NCBI RefSeq assembly: GCF_006770265.1
Contig: NZ_CP017194.1
Location: 1,178,001 to 1,242,000, forward strand
DNA: 64,000 nucleotides
From: Lactococcus carnosus
GTDB taxonomy: Bacteria; Bacillota; Bacilli; Lactobacillales; Streptococcaceae
Reading direction: 5' to 3'
Shown: piece by piece, positions 9,171-17,120 of the stretch
How positions within the stretch are numbered: position 1 is the stretch's first letter
Layout: the number at the start of each line of letters is the position of its first letter
Notes under the pieces: model-generated
What the model saw: only the letters and a program-made list of their open reading frames with translations
Database searches by the model: none
What the model was told of the DNA's origin: nothing
Made by a program: the position numbers and the translations under genes

Positions 9171-10068
9171 TTCCTTTCGTATCCACAAGGTGAGTTGCTT
9201 TAGCCAGCTGTAGAACTTTTTCTGCCTGTAAAACGACAGGACGGTCAATCATTTGACCATTAAGCGACAGGACGCCTGATCCTTTTTTAGCTGCGGCTTT
9301 ACTAGCCGCGACAATAGTTTGTGCAGCTAAGATTTCACTTTTCGTGGGTTGATAAACCAGATTGACCAAGGGTATTTGGCGAGGATTAATGACCGATTTA
9401 CCATCATAGCCTAGCTGATGAATCAGCCGAGTCTCACGGAGAAAGCCCGCCTCATCATTCATATCTGTAAAGACGGTATCAAATGCTGCTATTTTGGCTG
9501 CACGCGCGGCATGAAGCACCATACTCCGGGCAAAATACAGCTCTTGACCATCTGGGTAACGATGTGTCCCCATATCCTTTGTATAGTCCATCCCCGACAG
9601 TGCGATCCCCATCATGCGTCCCTGACAACTCATGGCAATTTCTCTGGCATTCAAGATACCTAGCGCCGACTCGATTGCTGCCATTACCCTAGTCTCACCT
9701 GCTTGTCGGCCAAACTCTTTTTCTGCTAATAAAATCATGATGGTTAAGTCAGTCATCATGTCAGCTGTCTCAACTTTAGGCAAGCGGATGACATCTATCC
9801 CCGCTTTGACCATGGCTCGAACATCATTTTTCCAATACGGTGTATCCAACCCATTGATACGAACCACAAGCTCTGCCTGACCAAAATCAACTTTTTTTAC
9901 CATTTCATAGACTAAATAACGGGCGGCATCTTTTTCAGATATGGCTACCGCATCCTCCAAATCAAACATGATGGCATCTGCCCCGTAAATACCTGCATCC
10001 TTTAACATGGCTGGGTTATTGCCAGGTACAAATAGCATCGTCCGACGTAAGCGATCTTGTTTGCTCAT
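9154..10068 (-). CDS. citE: Citrate lyase beta subunit (citryl-ACP lyase)
   Basis: Cleaves citryl-ACP to oxaloacetate and acetyl-ACP. 304 aa, with the HpcH/HpaI-type aldolase barrel: [12 protein letters not shown] at the N-terminus, MFDLEDAVA (metal-binding region), [10 protein letters not shown], and KSVINPRQI near the end. The start ATG overlaps the stop of the truncated transporter gene as ATGA, exactly where that transporter breaks off. In intact clusters citC and citD precede citE; here they have been replaced by the transporter fragment. Needs CitD to act, so probably not functional alone. Confidence 0.93.
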   Translation of the reverse strand: MSKQDRLRRTMLFVPGNNPAMLKDAGIYGADAIMFDLEDAVAISEKDAARYLVYEMVKKVDFGQAELVVRINGLDTPYWKNDVRAMVKAGIDVIRLPKVETADMMTDLTIMILLAEKEFGRQAGETRVMAAIESALGILNAREIAMSCQGRMMGIALSGMDYTKDMGTHRYPDGQELYFARSMVLHAARAAKIAAFDTVFTDMNDEAGFLRETRLIHQLGYDGKSVINPRQIPLVNLVYQPTKSEILAAQTIVAASKAAAKKGSGVLSLNGQMIDRPVVLQAEKVLQLAKATHLVDTKGNDIEK

Positions 10069-10916
10069 TTATAGTAGATGGCGATAGCCAGCACACCTGC
10101 TGTCAGCGTTTTTTCTATACTGACTGTCTTGTTACTGGACTTCAAGTTATCAAGTTTCTCATCATCACTATCTATGAGCTTACCATTGCCTGTTAAAGCA
10201 GGGCGCATCTCACCAATTTTTTTCAGCACACCTGATAATAAAACCGCAACTAAACTACCCAACATGACACACGGCAAAATTTGCCCAAAAATATTATCTT
10301 GGCTCATGCCACTCATGACTGCTGCATACCCAATAGACAAAGGCATAGCACCTTCACCCACACCACCAGCCATGATGGGTGCAACGATAAAGAAATACGC
10401 TTTATAGGCTGTCATGCCAAGTAGCATACCAACACCTGTACCGACCAAAGATCCCGCTATATCGCATAGAATTAAAATCAATAAAATCCTTGATGTTGCC
10501 TTGACCAAGGTAACCCGGTTCATGGATGCGATACTACCAACAACAAGCAGGGTAATAAAAAACATCAAGAAATTATTATTTGACATAAAACTACTCACGA
10601 CCTTAACCGTTGACGTCGGTAACCAGTTTTTATAAACTAGGAAAGCTGGCAAAAAGGTGACAACAAGCACCTTACCGCCTAATGATTTTAAAACTGGGAT
10701 GTGTGCACCGACTTCCTCAAGTAGATAGGCAAAAACTGTCATCACACCAAGTGAGACCAGCATATCCTTTTCTGGTACAACATCTAAAATGGTAATCCCG
10801 ATGTAGCCAACCAATAAAACTAAGTAGATTGGTAAGGGAATGAAACCAACTTTAAGCTGCTTCAGTTTATCAAGCATTGCGTGTTGTGTTGCATCTTGTG
10901 TTGCACTATTTTTCAT
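10065..10916 (-). pseudogene. Citrate/malate 2HCT-family transporter, C-terminally truncated
   Basis: 283 aa of a 2-hydroxycarboxylate transporter (CitP/CitS/MleP type, normally about 440 aa). The N-terminal half is well preserved: several hydrophobic helices and the GGxG re-entrant motif in MAGGVGEGAMPLS. After a charged loop the next helix (TAGVLAIAIYY) stops abruptly, and the stop overlaps the citE start codon. The whole second half, including the second GGNG-type re-entrant loop needed for transport, is gone. This looks like one deletion that fused the transporter to the citE start and removed citC/citD. The 5' end and a ribosome site (AAAGG) are intact. Confidence 0.85.
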
Positions 10917-10925
10917 ACTAAGTAC

Positions 10926-10976
10926 CTTTCTTTTAAAAAGACCAGCTTTAACCTTTAAAAGCTAAAACTGGTCACC
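10926..10976 (-). terminator. Hairpin plus T-run between malic enzyme remnant and transporter
   Basis: GACCAG...CTGGTC arms with an extended TTTA/TAAA stem on the minus strand, followed by TTTTT. It lies between the malic enzyme stop and the transporter start, so it could end transcription from the upstream remnant or act as a partial read-through site within the former operon. Confidence 0.75.
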
Positions 10977-10978
10977 TA

Positions 10979-11887
10979 CTATTTGTCTGATGCATATGCC
11001 TTGACGGCTGAGACGACTGTAGCCACTACGCCTTCATCAAAGACATCAGCAATCAGATTATCTACTTCTGGTTTGACTGTTAAGTTACTCAAAGCTTGTG
11101 CAACCTTGATTTGTAAGCCTTCATCTACTGTTTTTAAGTGCGTTTCTAGTAACCCTTTAAAAAGGCCTGGAAATACAAGTAAGTTATTGACCTGATTCGG
11201 GTATTGTGATGACCCAGTTGCCATAATTTTCACACCTGCTGCTTTAGCAAGGTCTGGTGCAATTTCTGGACAGGGGTTGGCCAAGGCAAAAACAATGCAG
11301 TCATCTGCCATGCGACTGACTTGTTGCACAGATAATACATCCCCATCAGATAAACCAATAAACACATCCTGTCCTGAAATCAACTCATCCAAGCTCTGCC
11401 CTTGCCCTTGATGAATTGTCGCTGAAAATTGTCGCTGATAATGATTATATCGTGCATCATTTTCTGTGATTTTGCCGTGGATATCAACCAAGGTCAACTG
11501 TGTGATCCCGAACCGATAGAGCAATTTCGCTGTTGCAAGTCCTGATGCTCCTACACCATGAATCAAGACCCTTAACTCTGTGATTGCTTTATCGACAACC
11601 CTTGCCGCGTTCATTAATGCTGCTAAGACAACGATGGCTGTCCCCGTTTGATCATCATGATAAACAGGAATATCAAGAGCTGCTTTTAACTTTGCTTCTA
11701 TTTCAAAACATCTTGGTGCAGCAATATCTTCTAAATGAATGCCTGCAAAACTCTTAGCTATGTTTGTAATCGTCTCGACAAATTCTACTATTGGGACTTG
11801 ATTAATTGCTAAAGGTAGGGCATCGACACCAGAAAACCGCTTATAAATTAACGCTTTTCCTTCCACAATCGGTATGATGTACAGCAA
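10979..11887 (-). pseudogene. Malic enzyme / oxaloacetate decarboxylase, N-terminally truncated
   Basis: 302 aa matching the C-terminal part of NAD-malic enzymes of the CitM/MaeE kind. The text begins at the IVEGKALIYKRFSGVDALP region, which is normally preceded by roughly 75 residues including the TPGVA motif. The metal-binding DDQTGTA and the NAD Rossmann motif (IHGVGASGLATA) remain, as does FALANPCPEI. The only start available is a TTG at 11887 without a ribosome site, preceded by an in-frame TGA. In citrate-fermenting lactic acid bacteria this enzyme decarboxylates the oxaloacetate released by citrate lyase; here it is a remnant. Confidence 0.85.
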
Positions 11888-11997
11888 ACAGTCTCAAAAA
11901 TCGGCTACCTAAGCTAAATGATATTTTGATCAGGCTATTTTGTATTGATAATCAGTAGCATGTCATAATAAATGGTCAAAGCATTATCCTTGTCAGT

Positions 11998-12038
11998 ACA
12001 TAAGAAACAAGCAAGGGATGGTGTATTGTTTCTTATGT
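11998..12038. repeat. Perfect 13-bp inverted repeat, 15-bp spacer
   Basis: Arms ACATAAGAAACAA and TTGTTTCTTATGT at 11998-12010 and 12026-12038. It may be an operator or hairpin of the former citrate promoter region. No T-run follows on either strand, so it is not a standard terminator. Confidence 0.7.
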
Positions 12039-12393
12039 TGTTAAGTCATACCTCCAAATTATAGTTAGGTCAACTGACAATCTGCCCTGAAGGCGACATG
12101 GAAGTATCCTTAACATTTTGTCGTATGATCAAACATACCAGCAAGGCTGGGAGACATCTGATCACTATATTTACCTGTCATCCACATTATGGATAACAGT
12201 CATTATCTTTTAATACATCACATACGTTAAAGATAATCGTTTATAGGCTCAGCATATTCATGCTCCATTGCTCACTTAAAACGGATGCTACTATCACCAA
12301 ACTTAAGTTGCCATATCGTCCAGCTTAAATTCAGTTGAGGCCGCCTTGTTTCGCTCGTGGCTTGTCTGGGGTCTAGTGTTTTTTTACCGAGTT

Positions 12394-12416
12394 ACCATGA
12401 TTTGCTCATGGTTTTT
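12394..12416 (+). terminator. Intrinsic terminator-like hairpin, plus strand
   Basis: ACCATGA-tttgc-TCATGGT followed by TTTTT. No plus-strand gene ends before it, so it would terminate either an unrecognised small RNA or spurious transcription entering from the left. Confidence 0.6.
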
Positions 12417-12501
12417 ACCTTAAGAGGTTCGCTTACTCGTGGTGGCTAGTATAAAAAGATGTGACATTTTTATACAGATTACTGATAATCTCTACTCATC
12501 G

Positions 12502-12510
12502 TGATATAAT
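12502..12510 (+). promoter_or_regulatory. Extended -10 promoter of the XRE/ImmA-GNAT pair
   Basis: TGATATAAT is a perfect extended -10 box; the -35 region is weak. Predicted transcription starts near 12517, giving a leader of about 225 nt before the XRE start codon. Confidence 0.6.
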
Positions 12511-12602
12511 AATAGTGTCTAGATATTACTATAAGCGCATAAGCCTGACATTTCCACTAATGGTTCACGCCATTATTGTATTTTCAAAGGTCATCGTATG
12601 TA

Positions 12603-12648
12603 CTTGATCCAACCGTTCACTGTTGTGGGCTTTTGGTTCAAGTTTTTT
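12603..12648 (+). terminator. Leader terminator/attenuator upstream of the XRE gene
   Basis: Arms CTTGATCCAA (12603-12612) and TTGGTTCAAG (12633-12642) pair with one mismatch and are followed by six T. A second perfect hairpin, TTAACAA-cttctg-TTGTTAA, starts within the T-run (12647-12666). Both lie between the predicted promoter and the XRE start, so they would attenuate XRE expression or end a separate RNA of about 130 nt. Confidence 0.6.
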
Positions 12649-12742
12649 AACAACTTCTGTTGTTAATTCTATTTTACGACTTTTGTTGTTCGGTGTCAAG
12701 TGCTTTTATAAAAAAAACTATTTTTTTTAAAGGAGAAAGAGT

Positions 12743-13069
12743 ATGTTACCAGAAAGGTTGAAAACGCTACGTTTAGAAACTAAGCTAACTCAAAAACAAG
12801 TTGCCCAACACTTTGGTATTTCCCAACAGTCCTATGCTCTATGGGAAAATGGCAAAAGAAATCCTAAACATCTACAAACAATCGCAAATTTCTTCAATGT
12901 CTCCACAGATTATCTATTAGGAGATACTGATGTCAAAACACCCGTTAGACTGGATGATGACCTTGATATTGCACTGGACTCATTCAAATCTTTTGATGGT
13001 AAAACGATGACAGAAAATGATCGTGAGACGATTCGGGACGCTCTCAAAGAGATGTTTAAAGATAAATGA
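12743..13069 (+). CDS. XRE-family transcriptional repressor (ImmR/phage-CI-like)
   Basis: 108-aa DNA-binding protein. Residues 4-60 form a Cro/CI helix-turn-helix (LTQKQVAQHFGIS then SYALWENGKRNP as recognition helix region); the C-terminal segment (SFDGKTMTENDRETIRDAL) resembles the tails of ICE and phage repressors that are paired with ImmA peptidases. It has a strong ribosome site (AAAGGAGAAAG). It lies 3 bp before an ImmA-domain gene, so cleavage of this repressor by that peptidase is the natural hypothesis. No integrase or other phage gene is nearby. Its targets are unknown; it may repress its own promoter. Confidence 0.85.
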   Translation: MLPERLKTLRLETKLTQKQVAQHFGISQQSYALWENGKRNPKHLQTIANFFNVSTDYLLGDTDVKTPVRLDDDLDIALDSFKSFDGKTMTENDRETIRDALKEMFKDK

Positions 13070-13072
13070 TAT

Positions 13073-14131
13073 ATGATAAAAAAAATTACACGACATATCA
13101 AGGATATGGGCATTGAGGTAAGGTACGTAGCACTCGACAGTAATGGTTTCTTCGGATGCTTTAATAGCAAGCCTATCATCATGATTAACGCGCAATTGGA
13201 TGTCATCACAACAGCCGTTACGCTCTTACACGAGGTAGCCCATTTTCTAAATGGCGATTATGATAAGGCAATTTCAAACCGATTGCAAAACAACAACATG
13301 GAATATGAGGCCAATCGCTTCATGATTCAAAAGGTACTATTCCTGCTAGATCGAGAACATGACTTCACCCCTCAGACAAATTATTATCAAATCATCCATA
13401 GCCTGGCACTGCCTTCACATCTTAATACAGTCGTCTATGACGAATTAGCTAAGCTAATTCAGGATAAATATGGTATTGATGCCGATAAAGCAGCATATCA
13501 GTACTATCAAAGCGCCCAAGAAAGTGCAAACTATATCAGTAGCTACAGAAAGGTAGTCCCTATGACAAAAAACTATTTCAAGATGCCAATAGATGACAGA
13601 TTAAGTTTCCTCTTTCCAGAATTTCGCATGGCTAAGGAACTCTATACCTTGATTGATTCTGATCGTGCACATATCGGTGAATTTTTAAATTTTGTTGAGG
13701 TATCTAAGGATCATACAAGTCAAGAAGCCTATTTCAAGCTCAAGCTATCCGGTATGGCTAATCAAACAGATGCACTATATGTACTTGCGCTCGACGATAA
13801 ACTCATCGGCTGTGTCGATCTACATGGCATGGATTTGCTAGCAAACAAAGCAGAAATCGGCTATTGGCTACATTCCAGCTATGTCAATCAGGGGATTATG
13901 TCAAAAGCCATCCATCAACTTTGTACCTATGCCTTTCATAACTTAGGGCTTAATCGGCTTGCAATCGTTGCTGATGTGGCTAATATAGCCAGTAATCAAG
14001 TTGCCTTAAAAAATGGCTTTACTTTCGTCGGTACTGAAAAAGAAGTCGCCATCAAATCTGGTAACTATAGAGATCATAATCACTATTATTTACTCAAGCG
14101 TGATTTTATGGCAACTACTCTGGATAAGTAA
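13073..14131 (+). CDS. ImmA/IrrE metallopeptidase fused to a GNAT acetyltransferase
   Basis: 352 aa. Residues about 1-160 are an ImmA/IrrE-type zinc peptidase: HEVAH (H53, E54, H57) and the downstream Glu in MEYEANRF (about E79) give the usual metal ligands. Residues about 164-352 are a complete RimJ/RimL-type N-acetyltransferase, beginning like a free protein (MTKNYFKMPIDDR) and containing the acetyl-CoA-binding helix region (YVNQGIMSKAIHQL) and NxASNQVALKNGF. The internal ATG at 13562 has AGAAAGG 8 nt upstream, so a separate acetyltransferase might also be made. Translationally coupled to the XRE repressor. The protease should inactivate the repressor on stress; the acetylation target is unknown. 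The gene ends before a strong terminator. Confidence 0.85.
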   Translation: MIKKITRHIKDMGIEVRYVALDSNGFFGCFNSKPIIMINAQLDVITTAVTLLHEVAHFLNGDYDKAISNRLQNNNMEYEANRFMIQKVLFLLDREHDFTPQTNYYQIIHSLALPSHLNTVVYDELAKLIQDKYGIDADKAAYQYYQSAQESANYISSYRKVVPMTKNYFKMPIDDRLSFLFPEFRMAKELYTLIDSDRAHIGEFLNFVEVSKDHTSQEAYFKLKLSGMANQTDALYVLALDDKLIGCVDLHGMDLLANKAEIGYWLHSSYVNQGIMSKAIHQLCTYAFHNLGLNRLAIVADVANIASNQVALKNGFTFVGTEKEVAIKSGNYRDHNHYYLLKRDFMATTLDK

Positions 14132-14165
14132 GCTAGTTCAGCTCAACCTATCAAACAGGCATGCA

Positions 14166-14203
14166 AAAAAATCTTGGTGTTTAACAACACACCAAGATTT
14201 TTT
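14166..14203. terminator. Bidirectional intrinsic terminator
   Basis: Perfect 15-bp arms (AAAAAATCTTGGTGT and its complement) around an 8-nt loop, with A-run and T-run on the two sides. It separates the XRE/ImmA-GNAT pair from the convergent gene at 14253-14786 and can serve both. Confidence 0.92.
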
Positions 14204-14252
14204 ATATCTCCTAAATTTATGATAAAACACATGCAGGAACAGACAAAGAGAC

Positions 14253-14786
14253 CTACTCCTCCACTTGTCCAATTCTCAAGTTAACGAGTTGCTGCGCATC
14301 TGAGACCCCAGAGAATTTTTCTAGCAAGAACTGGTAAGCCTCTTTTGTTGACGTCGCATCCTGATAACTCTGTATCAAACCAAATCGATCAATCAACGTC
14401 ACCTGATGCGACGCTAAACTTGCGGCAAGTTGGACCAGCATACTCATGTCTTCACATTCAAAATGAAACTGCCGACCATCGGTCAAGTGTAAGATGATGT
14501 CTAAGTTAAGTCGATCTCCCAAGGCAAAAACAACACTGGTTAATTTTTTGATGGGTGAAATGACTATTTTTTCAATGTCACGATATGAAAACATGGCTAA
14601 CTTATCTTGTTTTTTTCTCGTAGTCAGTGGGATAAGCTCAAACAAGTTGATCCCACTTTCAGCTACGGCTAAACAAAACAAGGGTGGCAACTTAACAGGT
14701 AAACTAGGATAGGTTGCGCCATCTAGCTCAATCGTTGTCTGCAAAATACGATGACTAGCAAATGTCTCAAATGTTGTGATGTCCAT
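14253..14786 (-). CDS. Hypothetical protein, 177 aa
   Basis: I do not recognise the family. The protein is soluble-looking, with no signal peptide or clear membrane helix. The middle (about residues 60-125) alternates short beta-like segments (DKLAMFSYRDIEKIVISPI, DIILHLTDGRQFHFEC) in a way reminiscent of a small PH-like or YokE-type beta domain; the C-terminal third is helical. It converges on the ImmA-GNAT gene across a bidirectional terminator and stands alone. A weak ribosome site (GAGGAAAAGAGG) precedes the ATG. No functional claim is made. Confidence 0.65.
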   Translation of the reverse strand: MDITTFETFASHRILQTTIELDGATYPSLPVKLPPLFCLAVAESGINLFELIPLTTRKKQDKLAMFSYRDIEKIVISPIKKLTSVVFALGDRLNLDIILHLTDGRQFHFECEDMSMLVQLAASLASHQVTLIDRFGLIQSYQDATSTKEAYQFLLEKFSGVSDAQQLVNLRIGQVEE

Positions 14787-14983
14787 AACTCGCCTCTTTT
14801 CCTCTATTTTATGTTTAGCATAACGCCTTTATTATAATTTGTCAAATTTTAAGTGAGCCTATTCTTGTAAGTCACCCATTTAGCTTTAAACGTATGACGA
14901 CCTTACACTCAAAAGTCCACCTACACACTCACCCCTTACAAATAAGCCAGTAAGTGTTATCCTATATAATAGAGGTGATGCAT

Positions 14984-15682
14984 ATGATAGAAAATGCGTT
15001 TAAACAACAAATAGGAAACCCAATCCAAAATTGGACTAGTCGACCACAGCCTAAAAAGATAGTACTTGAAGGCCAGTATTGTCGACTAGTACCTGTTACC
15101 GTAGGTGAACATCTGGCAGACCTATATCATGTCTATGGCCCTGAAAGTCAACTGAGCAATTGGACCTACTTGCCTTTTGAGCGCTTTGAGGACCTAGCCT
15201 CCTTTGAAGTGCATTTGACGTCGATGAGCCAATCTGAAGAGCAGCTACATTACGCAATTATAGACAAAATAAGCGGCAAGGCATTAGGCAGTCTAGCATT
15301 GATGCGGATAGATAGGCAACAAGGTAGTGCTGAGGTAGGTTATGTCATTTATTCAGATAGCCTCAAGTCGACTCGTGTCGCGACAGAAGCCCAGTTTCTG
15401 CTAGCAAGCTATGTTTTTGACGACCTAGGCTATCGCAGATATGAATGGAAATGCGATGCCTTAAATGGCCCATCCGTTGCTGCAGCCCTACGCTTGGGAT
15501 TTTCTAAAGAGGGGACGTTTAGACAAGCACTTGTCTATAAGGGACGAAATAGAGATACGACTTGGCTGTCGATGTTGGACATTGAATGGCCTCAGCACAA
15601 GAAGCAACTGCTGGCTTGGTTAAATCCAAATAATTTCACGCCTGATGGTAGGCAAAAGAAACGGCTTAAGGAGATGAACTAA
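14984..15682 (+). CDS. GNAT-family N-acetyltransferase (RimJ/RimL-like)
   Basis: 232 aa from the ATG at 14984, chosen because GAGGTGATG lies just upstream; an earlier in-frame ATG lies in the promoter region. Acetyltransferase_3-type fold: YCRLVPVTVGEH at the start, AIIDKISGKALGSLALMRID core strands, then AEVGYVIYS and the acceptor-proximal RYEWKCDALNGPSVAAALRLGF segment typical of proteins that acetylate small molecules or N-termini. TATAAT at 14965-14970 is very close to the start, so the leader is short. Second acetyltransferase within 1 kb of the ImmA-GNAT gene, but the two differ in subfamily. Substrate unknown. Confidence 0.85.
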   Translation: MIENAFKQQIGNPIQNWTSRPQPKKIVLEGQYCRLVPVTVGEHLADLYHVYGPESQLSNWTYLPFERFEDLASFEVHLTSMSQSEEQLHYAIIDKISGKALGSLALMRIDRQQGSAEVGYVIYSDSLKSTRVATEAQFLLASYVFDDLGYRRYEWKCDALNGPSVAAALRLGFSKEGTFRQALVYKGRNRDTTWLSMLDIEWPQHKKQLLAWLNPNNFTPDGRQKKRLKEMN

Positions 15683-15712
15683 TCGTTATCGTTATCGTTA
15701 TCCTTATCTTCA
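15683..15712 (+). repeat. Short hexanucleotide tandem repeat
   Basis: Three exact TCGTTA units followed by degenerate copies (TCCTTA, TCTTCA), starting immediately after the GNAT stop codon. It is non-coding, and its length could vary between strains. Confidence 0.8.
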
Positions 15713-15788
15713 TCACACCTATCCCGTATGATTTAATGAGATGCCGAAACGTCACTCGTCTCCCTATCACTAACAAGAAAAGGACTTT

Positions 15789-16253
15789 ATGGAAAATATT
15801 ATCAGTTTTGTTAATATCTGCGTCAAAAAAGGCGATCATATCTTATTAATTAATCGACAGCACGATCACTTTAAGGGCTGGATTCCACCTGGTGGCAAAG
15901 TTATCTTTCCAGAAAGCTTTTTTGAGGCTGCAGTAAGAGAACTTGAAGAAGAAACAGGACTTGTGGCCACAAACTTAGTCTTAAAAGGCATCTCTGGTTT
16001 TACCAATGAGGGGGCTTATGAGCGACACGTCTACTATGACTTCCTCTGCACAGCATTTTCTGGTTCACTGAAAGCATCTCGCGAAGGCATCCCAAAATGG
16101 TGGCCAATTCGTTCACTTGAAACCTTGCCAATGCAAGCAGAAATTAGGCAGAGACTTCCCCTCTATTTTAGGCCAGGTAGTTTTGAAAGTATCAACTACT
16201 GGGATAATGATACCAAGGTAATCTCAAAAAATAGTACTAAGTTGTATGATTAG
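15789..16253 (+). CDS. Nudix hydrolase (MutT-like)
   Basis: 154 aa. The Nudix box is complete: G36, E42, R50, E51, E54, E55, G57 in the Gx5Ex7REUxEExGU arrangement, so it should hydrolyse a nucleoside diphosphate-X compound using Mg. Resemblance to the 8-oxo-dGTP diphosphatase group is suggested by the short length and by FVNICVKKGDHILLINRQ, but substrate cannot be decided. Ribosome site AAAAGGA. It stands upstream of the SOS cassette, so a nucleotide-pool cleaning role would fit the context; this is inference. Confidence 0.88.
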   Translation: MENIISFVNICVKKGDHILLINRQHDHFKGWIPPGGKVIFPESFFEAAVRELEEETGLVATNLVLKGISGFTNEGAYERHVYYDFLCTAFSGSLKASREGIPKWWPIRSLETLPMQAEIRQRLPLYFRPGSFESINYWDNDTKVISKNSTKLYD

Positions 16254-16329
16254 TTTACGATACTACCATATTCGAAATAGACGGTCTAAAGGTAAAGATT
16301 TTATTTTTTCCTAATATTGATTTTATATC

Positions 16330-16382
16330 TTGACCAAATCTAAAAAAAAGATTAAACTAGTGGTAAGTTAAAAACTTACCAC
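16330..16382 (+). promoter_or_regulatory. Promoter and 23-bp palindromic operator of hdiR-umuC
   Basis: TTGACC (16330-16335), 17-bp spacer and TAAACT (16353-16358) form the core promoter. The palindrome GTGGTAAGTT-aaa-AACTTACCAC (16360-16382) starts one base after the -10 and would cover the transcription start, the position expected for an autorepressor site. Confidence 0.75.
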
Positions 16383-16405
16383 TCTTTTTATGGAAAGGAC
16401 AACAC

Positions 16406-17107
16406 ATGAGCATCAGTAAAAATCTACGCGCTTTGCGCCACATGCATGGCTTAAGTCAGGGAGATGTCGCTAGACAGATTGGCGTTTCAAGACCTGCCTA
16501 TGGCTTTTGGGAAAAGGGAACGACAAAGCCTAAGGCGGATAAGTTAGCCAAGTTAGCCAGCTTATTTGATGTGACACTCTCGGCACTTACCAAAGATACA
16601 AAGGACGAGTTGATTGCCGTCTATGATCGCTTAACTGAGATGCGCCAAGAAAAGGTATTGTCTTATACGACCTTGCAAGAACAGGAGCAAATTCGTGATC
16701 TTGCGAGCAGTAAGATTAGACCACTTTTTCCAAACCAAGTCTATGAAAAGTTATCGGCAGGAACAGGATTCGGCTATTTTGACGATGGGGCCTACGACAC
16801 GGTCTATTCTGACAAGCCCTATGACTATGATTTTGCATCCTGGGTATTTGGTGACTCCATGGAGCCTGAGTTTGAAAATGGATCTGTTGCCCTCATCATA
16901 GATACTAGCTTTGACTATGATGGTGCTGTTTATGCTATCGAATGGGATGGGCAAACCTATATCAAACATGTCTACAAGGAAGCTAGTGGTCTTCGTCTGG
17001 TCTCCTCAAACCCTAAATATAAGGACAAGTTTGCCCCATTTGATGAAGAACCGCGGATTATAGGGAAGATTATCGGTAACTTTGTGCCGATAGACAAGGA
17101 AAGTTAA
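16406..17107 (+). CDS. hdiR: HdiR-like self-cleaving SOS repressor (XRE + peptidase S24)
   Basis: 233-aa LexA-like repressor. Residues 4-60 form a Cro/CI helix-turn-helix; residues about 115-228 are an S24 peptidase. The putative cleavage site is A118-G119; the catalytic dyad is Ser151 (in GDSMEPEF) and Lys187 (in QTYIKHVY). In Lactococcus lactis HdiR cleaves itself during RecA activation and releases a umuC operon. Here it also directly precedes umuC (13 bp), and a palindrome at its promoter suggests autoregulation. The ribosome site is GGAAAGGA. Domain order and dyad are seen directly; the name is by analogy. Confidence 0.85.
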   Translation: MSISKNLRALRHMHGLSQGDVARQIGVSRPAYGFWEKGTTKPKADKLAKLASLFDVTLSALTKDTKDELIAVYDRLTEMRQEKVLSYTTLQEQEQIRDLASSKIRPLFPNQVYEKLSAGTGFGYFDDGAYDTVYSDKPYDYDFASWVFGDSMEPEFENGSVALIIDTSFDYDGAVYAIEWDGQTYIKHVYKEASGLRLVSSNPKYKDKFAPFDEEPRIIGKIIGNFVPIDKES

Positions 17108-17120
17108 GCAGGCACGACCT

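Larger units (their letters stand above)
11888..12742. other. 855-bp gap rich in inverted repeats, no convincing gene
   Basis: Between the malic enzyme remnant and the XRE gene. It contains a perfect 13-bp inverted repeat (11998-12010/12026-12038), a near-perfect palindrome (12175-12184/12190-12199), a 9-bp inverted repeat (12202-12210/12229-12237), a terminator-like hairpin (12394-12416), an extended -10 promoter (12502-12510) and two hairpins in the XRE leader. A minus-strand GGAGG followed by ATG-ACT-TAA near 12043-12055 is a dead start. The left part may be the old citrate promoter/operator region; the right part is the XRE leader. Confidence 0.6.

Noticed and set aside
9170-9248. N-terminal extension of CitF
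   Set aside because: Reads through the end of citE in another frame; family N-terminus begins at [13 protein letters not shown] or later.
12339-12445. Three degenerate TTyGCTCrTGG-like motifs as a CRISPR-like or regulatory repeat
   Set aside because: The copies are short, unequally spaced and degenerate; no constant spacer pattern.
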